Of a stretch of DNA of 64,000 nucleotides, positions 36,461-46,797 are shown piece after piece. The stretch is from Pseudoneurospora amorphoporcata (Eukaryota; Ascomycota; Sordariomycetes; Sordariales; Sordariaceae), in NCBI GenBank assembly GCA_033297205.1, contig MU859100.1:62001-126000 (forward strand), given 5' to 3'. Within the stretch, counting starts at the first letter, position 1. Each line of letters begins with the position of its first letter. The notes under the pieces are model-generated. The model saw only the letters and a program-made list of their open reading frames with translations. It had not been told where the DNA came from and made no database searches. The position numbers and the translations under genes are program-made.

Positions 36461-37936
36461 TCATGGCTTCCCAACGCCCTTCAGCAACGCTCCAACCTCA
36501 ACAACGCCCGCCAATTCTCCTCCCTCGACCACACCAACAACACACTCATCCCCGAAATCCACTCCTTCCTCTTCCTCCCCCATCATCCCTCTCATCCTCG
36601 TTACCCCTGTCGCCCTGACGGTCCGCATGGCTTTGATCCACTCCGCCGCGTTGCGCACTTCCGTGTCGGCTGTTAACGACACGAATTCCGCTTGGGGGGT
36701 GATGAGCCAGCTCAAGCTTGGGTCGGACAAAGGCAGAGATAGTTGAGAGGGGGATAGCCGTTTGATGCGACGGGGGGATACCACCCCCTGGGGAAGCCGT
36801 ACCCAGCCTGACGGAGAAGAGTAAGCGGCTAGGAGGAGGTCGCCTGCTGTAGCTGTGGGTATTGGTTCGTGACCCAGTAGTTGGCCGAGAGAACTTTCGA
36901 GGCAGGGCATTTCAGGGAGCGGGATGGCTAGGTCGCGGAGGGAGCGCCGTGTTGGTGGTAGTGATGATGGCTTTTGAGACGACGTTGATAATAGAGACGT
37001 GGTGGTCCGGGAAGAAGAATGACAAGGCGTGGTACCACCACTAGAAATAGCAGAACTAGGCGCCGGCGAGACCGAACCCCCCCTTAAAGCAGCGCCGATA
37101 GCGCCACCCGGGTGATTCTTGGCAAACACCTTGGACACGGACGGATGCAATTCATGGCTGGCCACCATCGCCAGGGCGTCGCCCACCGACAGCGCAACAG
37201 TCGTTGAAGTCGTCGGCGCTGAAACGCCAAAGGATTTCGTCTCGGGCTCGTGGATCGGCGCCGGGAGGAGGATGGTATCTGGTCGTTGGCGAACAATTTC
37301 GCATGTTTCCGGACGGGTGTGGCTCGTGAGCAGGATGAGTGGTAGGCTCTTATCCAGGTGCGGCAGCAAGAGCAACAGCTCGGGCGTCTTGCCCGAGAAG
37401 GTGATTAACAAGAGGGTGTCGTTCCGGCTGTTGATCTGCCCCAAGTCGCCGTGCAGCGCTTCGGTCGGGTGCAGGAAGACGGCCTGGATGGCGAGCGAGT
37501 TGAAGGTCGCGACCAGCTTCCTGGCGATGTGCCCGGACTTGCCTACGCCGATGACGACCAGTTTGCCGTTACGCCCGTGGTCGCCCTGTCGCCGGACGAT
37601 GGCGTCGACGGCGCGGTTGAAACCCTCGCGCGCGATGCGGTCGGACGAGTAGAGGCCCGTGATGCAGGAGAGCGCGGTGGAAGCGGTGTTGAGCAGGTGC
37701 ACGGCGCCCGAGAGGCGCGATTCGACGGCCAGTTGCTCTTCACATGCTGCGATGGCGGGCTCGACAAAGTTGTGCAGGGGCAGCTTGTCGATGGGTGAGC
37801 AGAGGAAGTCGTCTTCGGCTGGGGTGATGGGTGATGGTGGGGAGGGACGGCCGCCGTGGCGGTTGAGGTGGTTCGAGAAGGGCGTCTGGCTAAGGACGTA
37901 GACCTCGCTGTTGTGGACGGGCCGATGTTCAACCAT
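36461..37936 (-). CDS. SIS-domain sugar-phosphate isomerase, KpsF/GutQ/KdsD type
   Basis: One exon of 491 residues. Residues about 95-285 form a SIS domain that follows bacterial arabinose-5-phosphate isomerase closely: GVGKSGHIARK (130-140, Lys133), HPTEALHGDLG (156-166, His162), TFSGKTPE (179-186), APTTSTTVALSVGDALAM (240-257) and NHPGGAIG (274-281). Lys133 and His162 sit where, from memory, KdsD has its catalytic Lys59 and His88. Bacterial KdsD makes the precursor of the sugar Kdo; fungi are not known to make Kdo, so another pentose or ketose phosphate is a likely substrate. The 50-residue N-terminal extension and the linker at 285-350 are Ser-rich and probably disordered. The C-terminus (for example VVGVVEGGELAGVVEVGALL) resembles one or two degenerate CBS domains, as expected from the family. 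No targeting signal is visible. Confidence 0.88.
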   Translation of the reverse strand: MVEHRPVHNSEVYVLSQTPFSNHLNRHGGRPSPPSPITPAEDDFLCSPIDKLPLHNFVEPAIAACEEQLAVESRLSGAVHLLNTASTALSCITGLYSSDRIAREGFNRAVDAIVRRQGDHGRNGKLVVIGVGKSGHIARKLVATFNSLAIQAVFLHPTEALHGDLGQINSRNDTLLLITFSGKTPELLLLLPHLDKSLPLILLTSHTRPETCEIVRQRPDTILLPAPIHEPETKSFGVSAPTTSTTVALSVGDALAMVASHELHPSVSKVFAKNHPGGAIGAALRGGSVSPAPSSAISSGGTTPCHSSSRTTTSLLSTSSQKPSSLPPTRRSLRDLAIPLPEMPCLESSLGQLLGHEPIPTATAGDLLLAAYSSPSGWVRLPQGVVSPRRIKRLSPSQLSLPLSDPSLSWLITPQAEFVSLTADTEVRNAAEWIKAMRTVRATGVTRMRGMMGEEEEGVDFGDECVVGVVEGGELAGVVEVGALLKGVGKP

Positions 37937-40900
37937 GGTTACTCGGGCTGACTGTCCTGTGTCCTGTCGGTAGGAAGTCGGTCGTCTCTTGTTGGGGTCC
38001 GCGTTCGGCCGTGGGTTGAGGGTCCGTGAGGAAGTAGGTACCTTGAGGGACTCGGGATACTATGGAGGAGGAGGGGTCACGGCCCGGATGTCCAAAGTTC
38101 CGTTCTTGATATGTGGATCCCCTTCGTTTTCTGTGATCCGTGGTAATGGAACCGATCGCCGTGAAAACCAGATCAAATATGAGATCTCGACCGGAGTCTG
38201 GAGGTCCCAGAGATGTCGCGGCGAGATATTTGAGATTCGGAGATATTGGCCGGAGGCGAAGATCGGAGCGAAGGAAGAGCCTAGTGACTTGCCAAGGACA
38301 GTGTCGACTTTTTTTTGTTTATTTTTTTTTTGAGCTGTCGCACTTTGGTGGATTGTCCAAGTAAGCTTCGGTCTTCAGGCTCTGTATTGGTCAATGGCCC
38401 TTGTAGGAAGTTGAAGCTGTTGGGATGATAAATGCAGTTTAAGCTTTTGCATGCGTTTCCGTTATGCGATTGTGGCCGGAAAGTGGCGAATATCAGGAAG
38501 ATGGCCTTTGCGCGAACGGGTACAAAACACTGCGCCCTGCTGATCAAAGGGCCTCGACTTTAGAACAGGTGGATTCGAGGTATAGCGAACAGCGAAGAGG
38601 CAGTTCGAACTTAGAAGAGTGAAAATACAAAGGTCAAGTTATGAGCGAAGATTCGAGGAGGAGGTGCAAGTGATGTGAGGGAGGAGGATGGTTGCAGATG
38701 CACAAGCAGCAGCGGATGGAGGGAAGAGATAACATGTTATATCGGAGACATTTATCGCCATGCAGACTGTCCACGATCCCGTAACGACTTTCCGTTCCCC
38801 CAGATTTGTACGTGTAGTTGGGACGGACCCTTGAACCCTTTCGCGGAAAATAAAAAATCGAAAAAAGGCTATGGATTGATACAGAGATGGGCCAATGAGG
38901 TGTCGTCTCCATGACATGTACGGTGGGCGCCAGTCGCAGATCCCTCCCCTCGAAGAACCCTCGATCTCCCCCAGAAGTCCAGGGGCGATCTGAGCAATCT
39001 CATTATCGAGGAAAAATCAAACCAACCATGCATTGATGTCGTCGGTCTGTCTCAAATCTCTCAATCCTCTTTACGATTCTCAGATCCCTTGTTGAAGGAA
39101 TGATATCAGGACAAGTGCTCTGATTCTCAATTACATGCACGGGCTACGGTAGGTAGGCACAGTAACGTCCTTCCCGTTTTGTACACAATTTCTGTTTCAA
39201 TCCGTCCACCGTCTAAACCTCAAGAGTTCCAATCATGATAGATTGCATCCTCGGCACGCTTTTCCACAACTGAACCCAAAAAGGGTTCGGCGCGCGTTCA
39301 ATCATTCCTGCCAGTGCGCAGACTATCCATCATAACGTTAACCCCAGAATGTGCAACATTGGAACCAGGAAGCATTGGGATATGCGCCCGGTGTCGCTTT
39401 GCATCAAAGTTGCCGTTAGTTGCGTGATTGTGTTCGGGCCTTAACTTTGTAACTTTTGTTGTAGTAACTTGTAAAGAAGTCGTTTTGGGAACATTGAACC
39501 ACTAGAAAACTGGAATCTCCCCCACATGGTCGTGGTGTAAGGGCGACGACGAACTAATTGTACGGATCCGGAGAGAAGGTCTCACACATACAGTACGTCG
39601 GTAGAACGGCAGCCTGATCAGTACAAGCACCCGCGCTTTGTCATTTAATAGGTATCTGACACACAAGGCGCCGGTGATGGTGTACTACATGGTACTATAC
39701 CTATATGGAGAGATAACGAACAGCTTCTCACAAGGTGAAAGAGGCCGCGTCGGGTCCGGTGTTCATCATGGCCCCGCGCCGAGTCCTGCTCCGAATCGCT
39801 CTAACCGCAAGAGGATGTTGAGGCAGCCCGTCGTCTTTTCCGTTGATCGGATCGGGGTGGAGTCGCGGTGGTGCGGCTCAGCGTTTGCGCTCGACATGGG
39901 TCGGAATGCGTGCTTTGGCATCTTTGTCATCAACACATTCAGCAACCATTGCAAGGCAGATTGAGAACTCGGGAGAATTGATACACCGCCAACATGACTG
40001 ACCTTGCATGTATCGCATCCAGTTGCCCAAGAAAGGCGGGGAGACAAGGAAAAGGTACCCGTTCCATGTCCTCTTCATGCTGTGCATCGGGGTCTTTGGC
40101 CGAGAGAAGTCAAGGAGGGCGGGCGCCAAGCAACGAGCAAGCTGCAATCTGCATAGCATTTTCTTTCCCTCGGGAAGAGAGCAAAAAGTCATGGCTTCAC
40201 TCCACCAGGTTTGAGGCCGAGCGGCTACTATTGCTGCCAAGTTCTTACTTTCTTGATATGTCAGCCAGTGGGGGAGTGGTGAAGGTTTGTGAAGCTGTGA
40301 GCATCCATCGGGAGCAATCGGAGTGCGTGATCTAGATGTTGACGACGCAAATCACGTAAGGCGGCCACACCATCGTTACCATCGACATCACACAAATCCA
40401 TCTCAGGGTCTGAGACAAATGACTGGAACTTGTACGTCGCACGCGCGTGGCATGTTGGACTCGGATTGGAAACAAGATAACGGTTAGTGCGGCGGTGAGT
40501 TCAACATCTAATATGAACCAACACCACCCACCATTCAGAACAGCATCACCACAAGCACAACCGTCGCACAAAACAAGCAGATACTAGAACATCGTTCTTC
40601 CATATGGCACAACCTCGCAGGCCGAGCACACATTGAAAAAAGTTTGGTTTTGCTTTCGCATGTGTTGACATCAAAAATTACGACCGGAACGGCCCCGAAG
40701 GACAATTCACGGCGGATAGCACCACGATGTGCAATGCAGGCTCTCCACCGTACTACGCGGTTTTCTTGATCTCCGCGGCAGTCAATCAAGGTAAGTATGA
40801 AGAGAAGAAAAGGAAAAAGAAAGTCCCAAGAATCTGGGAGAGGGGGCCTTGGTTAAATAGGTGCTGGGGGATCCGTGGGATGCCCTGTGCACGAGTGCAA

Positions 40901-41426
40901 ACTGCGCAAAGGTGGTTCGTGCGCACATGCAATTTCGTGCAGTTGTCGGCAGCTGTCCCTGCAGCTGGAGGGTGTCATGTCAGAAGTTGACCGGCAAGTG
41001 GAAGCAGTGAATGTCAACAGCCAGGTCGCCTCCTTTGGAGATGGTGAGCTTGTCGTCGAACGTCGGGAAGAAGGACTAATCATCTCGCCTGGCGATAGAA
41101 ATTGCCAAAGTCGAGCGAAAAGCTCGGTTGCTGTCAATTTCGCATCGATGTGTCCCAACTCCCAATTCCTCCCACCGTGACCCCTAAACCCTGCCTTGAC
41201 CAGGACCCTTGAAAGCTGAGCCTTATCGGGCGCTTATCGGCGTCGCCCCTCCATCCATGAGGTGATTCGCGGTGGCTGCCAGTGTTGTTGAAGCTGAAGT
41301 TGTCTCTCGTCGAACTCGTTTTTTGCGATTCCAACTTGTCTCTTACCGGTTTTTTTTCCCCCGTCGACCACATTCTTTTATCCATTTTTTAGAAAGCTCG
41401 TCGAACGTCGAATACCGCCCACCAAA
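37937..41426. other. Divergent intergenic region of about 3.5 kb
   Basis: This lies between the starts of the SIS-domain gene (minus) and the phosphatase gene (plus). The left 450 bases are probably the SIS gene's leader. A T run interrupted by a few bases is at 38310-38331. Open frames around 39.6-41.2 kb reach about 120 codons on both strands without domains or splice patterns; I support none. Confidence 0.45.
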
Positions 41427-42130
41427 ATGTCCGAACAGATCTCCGTCCTCTTCGTCTGCCTCGGCAACATCTGCCGCTCGACCATGGCCGAAGGTGTCTT
41501 CCAGTCGATGGCCAAAAAGCCCGAATACAAGGGCCGTATTTCTCAGATCGATTCGTGCGGAACTGGTATGACTTTCCGAGAACCGACCTCCTACATTGCT
41601 GCCTTATCCGTGTCCCAAGCTGAACCTCCTCTTCCTTTCCTTCAGGTGCCTACCACATTGGCGAAAGTCCCGACGACCGAACGATGGAGACGCTCCGAGA
41701 ACACGGAATAACCGATTACATCCACGCCGCTCGCAAGGTATGCTTCTTCAACCCCATCTGTCGTTGGCTGACAGACTTTCCTAGCCCTACTAGTCCCCGG
41801 CCTCGAATCGCTCGCTCCTCCGATATCTAACTGTTGTTTTTCCCCATCAAAAAGGTCAGCACCTCCGACTTTGACAAATTCGACTACATCTTCGCCATGG
41901 ACCGGGCCAACCTAGCCGACCTCCAACGCCTGCAGCAACGCCACCCCGGAAAGGCCAAGGTGATGCTCTTTGGCGAGTACTCGGGCAACGGCGCCGGTAA
42001 GGCCGAGGTCATCCAGGATCCGTACTACGGCGGCAGGTCCGGGTTCGAGAAGGCGTATGAGCAGGCTACGAGATTCTCCAAGAACTTCCTGGGTGAGGTC
42101 TTTCCGGATGTTAACAACAAGGTCGAGTAG
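41427..42130 (+). CDS. ltp1: Low-molecular-weight protein tyrosine phosphatase
   Basis: Three exons, 41427-41565, 41646-41737 and 41855-42130, encode 168 residues; introns of 80 and 117 bases have GTATGA and GTATGC donors. The phosphate-binding loop VCLGNICRST gives nucleophile Cys11 and Arg17 in the C-x5-R-S motif right at the N-terminus, as in all LMW-PTPs. The general acid is Asp132 in the DPYYGG motif near the C-terminus. Residues 45-75 (GTGAYHIGESPDDRTMETLR) and FDYIFAMDRANLADL are further family blocks. Length is standard. It is the orthologue of yeast Ltp1 and fission yeast Stp1, small cytosolic phosphatases that act on phosphotyrosine proteins and aryl phosphates. The three exons are phased 1 and 0. 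Confidence 0.95.
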
Positions 42131-44232
42131 AGAGAGTTGGAGTTGAGCTTTTAGTCGCCCATTTTAGAAGGCTAGACTAGGCGTTGAGGCGTTGGGATAG
42201 ATTGTTGTTCGTTGTTATAGATCGAAGATACCATTTGCGGGTTGCTTAGACGTTGTCTCGTCCTTTGCGTATGCTTCCTTGTGGTGGGATTGCTGCTTAT
42301 CATACTAAGACAGCCAGCTGTCGTCGAGCTTCGTTGTTTGCTGTCATTGCGAGGTCGAGCTGTCATGGCCCATACCTACAAATCACCGCGACCGGGTCAA
42401 CAGCGGCGAATAACCCCCGCCGCGCTGCGGAGGGAGCTCGCTGTTCGTATTTCGGACTTCACGAGGTCAAAAAAGGTCTTGCTACTCTGAGAGGTCTATC
42501 TACGATGCCTCGGTACGTATGTATGGACCTCAGTCCTGTCGGTGAAGGCAACGACTCTCGCGGCCTGTTCTCGCGACCAAGTCCAAGTCCATGCATCTAG
42601 AATCTGTATCTGTTCAGCCCTATGGCCCTGGGGACGTTTGTCCAGGAACAACGACCAGGGAGTCAGTGCGGCCACATGTTGTTCGGTATGTATCAGCCGG
42701 CCGGCCGATTGGGTCAGGGGAAAACTGGGATTCCGTTCCTTGAGTTCGAAAATCATCCAATTGCCGGTGCATGTTAAGTACACACTACAGTATCGAAATG
42801 TTGGGAAGTCCTTATTCTAGTTCAAAAGGTGAGGGCTTCGGAGAGGGCCGTCCGTCCGGAGGGCCGCTTGATGATTGACGTTGAAGAAGCTCAGCCCGGA
42901 GCTTTTTTCCTCCTCGGCCTAGGCCTAGAGGATACTCTTTGATTCGGTGGTGTCCGCAAACTTCATAGTGACGCTCTCAGTTCCAGCCAAGGTTTGCCGA
43001 GACTGCGTTACATTAACAAGTTCGTGATATTTTCAACACATCAAAGTAACCATCCGTGAACAAACATGCTCATCGAACTCATCGAGATGATGGCGATAAT
43101 TGCGACGGAATGGAATCTGTAAACGCCGGCCGGCCAGTGGGGAGGCGGCCTGTAGTCGCGCGCCAAGTGAAGCACCACAAGATGGAGGAGTAGGGTTGCA
43201 CATCACAGCGGGGACGGGTGGGGAGGAATCAGGTACCGTTCCCTTGTGAATTTCCGCTGTGGAGCGACTTTGGTTTGCAGTAACATTTGTTGGCAGGCAG
43301 GCATTGTGCGGGCATTGGCTGGGCCAGGGGAGCAGACCAAGCAAAAGGTCCGTCTTGATAAGTTGAAATGTCCAGCAATGAATGGGCATTGATGGGAAAG
43401 TGGAAGAGAAAGAGGCGGCCGGAAACAAGCTTGGAAACGACCATCATTGGCCTCTTGGAAACCTTGACCTTTTGGGAAGCGGACCCCGCGTTGCCTCACA
43501 GCCCCTCGCTCCCCTCAGGTCCCGTTCTGGTGCTGGGATCAGCGCAGTGGGCAAGCTAGCAAGTCCAGGTCGCAGGCCGGGGTCCCTCGGGCCCCGCCCT
43601 CTTTCCTCATTGTCCCCGCCGCTGGGGCTTCGAGCCACACTGCACCATCGCGGTCCAACGGCCAGGTCCCTTCCTGGACACTTCCTTCTCTTCAAGATCT
43701 TGTCACTGCTTCCCACTATCCACTTTCAAACAAGTTATCGTCGGTTTCAAAGCTGCTCGAATCCATCTTCATTGCTTCTTCTGAATTGCGCCAACCAACG
43801 TTCAACTGAACTAGCAGTTGAAACCAAGTTCAAACTCCGGCCCAGTCAGCATTCAGTGGCACATATCACACACAGTCCACTACTATCCCAGGGGCCTCTC
43901 TCTCTTGTACCTATTTGTGCCAAGGACTACTTCTATAACCTCTTTGATCACTACCACTTTTTCCTCTCTCTTTCTATCCTTGCCTGCCTCCAATACTACA
44001 TTAGCCGGTTACCTATTGCCTCGCTCCCATTCTTTTCGATCTGCATCCTACTTTCGTCCCATAACTCTCTTCTCGACATTCCTAAAAACCTTCCATCCGA
44101 ACCTCAAACGGCGTTGATCGCGCTTGAGCTTTACAACCACCACACCAGGCCGCTACTGCATCTGCACATAAAGGCCATCCGAACAACCTCCTTCTTCAGA
44201 CTACCACGAACCACCACATACACACATTCGCC
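42131..44232. other. Long 5' leader and promoter of mak-1
   Basis: About 2.1 kb between the phosphatase stop and the mak-1 start. From about 43650 onward the plus strand is strongly pyrimidine-rich, as in a long fungal 5' leader. A 354-codon open frame starts at 43382 and runs past the mak-1 start in another frame. It has no domain and probably exists because C/T-rich DNA contains few stop codons, although it could act as an upstream open frame. Confidence 0.55.
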
Positions 44233-45790
44233 ATGGCTGATCTCGTGGGTCGCAAGATCTTCAAGGTCTTTAACCAGGACTTCATTGTCGACGAGCGCTA
44301 CACCGTCACTAAGGAGCTTGGACAGGGTGCTTATGGCATCGTTTGGTACGTCTATCCGTTCCTGCTTCTGCTCCTACTTAGCCGCTTGTGCTTTGGGCCG
44401 CGGGGCATCTACATGTGCCGTGCCCATTTTCATAAACTCAAGCTGACGTTCTCCTCTTCCAAACAGCGCCGCCGTGAACACCCAGACGAACGAAGGAGTC
44501 GCCATCAAGAAGGTCACCAATGTCTTCAGCAAAAAGATCTTGGCCAAGCGCGCCCTGCGCGAGATCAAGCTCCTCCAGCACTTCAGGGGCCATCGTAACG
44601 TGAGTTACTTATACATACACACTACGAGTGTTGCATGGTAGCTGACCGTGGCGCTTTCTGGTTCTTTAGATTACCTGCCTCTACGATATGGATATTCCCC
44701 GGCCAGAAATGTTCAACGAGACCTATCTCTATGAGGGTACGTCATTGCTCATACCTCACGAAAAGATGGACCAACACACTAACCTGGGGTCCCTTGTATA
44801 GAGTTGATGGAGTGCGATCTTGCTGCCATCATCAGGTCCGGCCAGCCACTTACAGACGCTCACTTCCAGTCCTTCATCTACCAGATTCTCTGCGGTCTCA
44901 AGTACATCCACTCGGCGAACGTGCTTCATCGTGATCTTAAGCCTGGTAACTTGCTCGTTAACGCCGACTGCGAGCTTAAGATTTGCGATTTCGGTCTTGC
45001 GCGCGGTTTCTCCGTTGATCCTGAGGAGAACGCTGGTTACATGACTGAGTACGTTGCCACAAGATGGTATCGTGCTCCCGAAATCATGTTGTCCTTCCAG
45101 AACTATACCAAAGCCAGTATGTCTCCCCATAAGCTGTTTCGCCAACAGCGTTTCCAAGCTAACACTGAACCTTTAGTCGATGTATGGTCCGTTGGCTGTA
45201 TTCTTGCCGAGCTCCTCGGCGGTCGTCCCTTCTTCAAGGGCAGAGATTACGTCGATCAGCTAAACCAGATTCTCCACATCCTCGGCACACCCAACGAGGA
45301 GACCCTCTCCCGTATCGGTTCCCCTAGAGCCCAAGAATACGTCCGCAACCTGCCTCCCATGCCCAAGAAGTCCTTCCAGACGCTCTTCCCCCAGGCCAAC
45401 CCCGACGCCCTCGATCTTCTCGACCGCATGCTCGCCTTCGATCCTACCAGCCGTATCAGCGTTGAGGAGGCTCTCAAGCACCCCTACCTTGCCATCTGGC
45501 ACGATGCCAGCGACGAGCCCGACTGCCCTACCACCTTCAACTTCGACTTCGAGGTCGTTGATGATGTCGGCGAAATGCGCAAGATGATTCTCGATGAGGT
45601 CTACCGGTTCAGGCAGATGGTCCGGACCGTGCCCGGTGGTCATGAGCAGGGTGGTGTTCAGCCTCATGTTCCCGGTCAGGTGCCCATGCCTACTGATGTG
45701 CACAGCCAACAGTGGACTGCTGAGGATCCTAGGCCGCATGAGTATAGCGGCTACACCGGTGGCCTGGAGGCCGAGCTTGGTGGTAGGTAA
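44233..45790 (+). CDS. mak-1: Cell-wall-integrity MAP kinase (Slt2/Mpk1 family)
   Basis: Five exons, 44233-44345, 44467-44599, 44670-44736, 44802-45116 and 45177-45790, encode 413 residues. Visible kinase features: Gly loop GQGAYGIV at 30-37, VAIKK with Lys52, HRDLKPGN with Asp149, DFG at 167-169, and the activation lip YMTEYVATRWYRAPE with dual phosphorylation site Thr186/Tyr188. The TEY lip and the start MADLVGRKIFKVFNQDF identify the Slt2/Mpk1/MAK-1 branch, the last kinase of the cell wall integrity cascade (Mik-1, Mek-1, Mak-1 in Neurospora), controlling wall repair, hyphal fusion and development. The common docking region (HDASDEPDCP) is present, and the tail after residue 360 is Gln/Pro/Gly-rich as usual. 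Intron 4 is 60 bases and has no in-frame stop. Confidence 0.97.
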
Positions 45791-46797
45791 GCGATGGCTG
45801 AAGGGGAAAAAAGGGTCTATATGCTATAATAAGACGGAAGGCTGGTTTGGGAAACGTCCGATGATCAAACGCGACTCGGGTCGATGTCTTGGCTGCAAGA
45901 GAACAGCAAAGACTATGGCATGGGGTTTCTCTTAGGAACCATGGGGAAGGGAACGGCGTGCCATCGAGACCGTGTGCAATGACAGACTGGGACGGTAGTT
46001 CTAGTCGAGTTGTCAAAACACACCCCTAGGAAGCGGCTGGAAGGGCAGACGTCAAAGTACAGACTGGGGTTGATTTCGATGTTTGGTCAGATACCGGAGT
46101 GCTTCTGGTAGATTCGGGGCTCCTGGGAAGGACTCCACTTACATCTCTCTCTATTCTATTAGTCAGAAAGGAGGGCTATGTCTATCTGGAAGGTTGAAGC
46201 GATCTTCAGCGACGATTTCAGAGCGAGATGTTATTTCTTTATGTTGTCATTTATAGCCATAATTCTGTTGGATATGCTGAATGTTGACACTGCAACAAAC
46301 CTCATGAAGATTGTGAGGTGAAGTGAGGTGAGTGGCATGGCGAGCAATTTGGGAGTGTCTCCATCTCCCCTTGTCTTCTTTAAAGCTCCAAGTTCTCTCA
46401 ATTGCATACACACACACACATCACAAACAACTTCCATGACTTGGAATGGCTTTTACTGATTCTCCTAAGGTATCTCGAGGCATCTAGTTCCAACCCCTAT
46501 TTTATGTAAACCGTATACTTTTGTGAGCCCCCGATTAGTACTGACAAAAAGCCAAAAGAAGATCTTTGAACGCCGACGCCATGCAGGGCTTGATATCAAG
46601 AAAAACATGATACCTAACCGAACCAAACCGAACACAGGATCCCTTTACCCTTCTCTCCTCTTTTTCCTTTCCTTTCCTTTCCTTGCCTTGCTTTGTGGTA
46701 TAACATATCCGTTCTTTACACATCTTTCTTATCAATCCACATCCACAGCCCATCCCATTCTTTTCCCTTCCCCTTCCAAGGCCTCAGCCTGGGCTCT
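45791..46797. other. Shared 3' region of mak-1 and utp15
   Basis: The two genes converge over about 1 kb. A short (CA)6 tract lies near 46408-46419 and CCTTT repeats near 46665-46690. No gene is visible. Confidence 0.6.
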
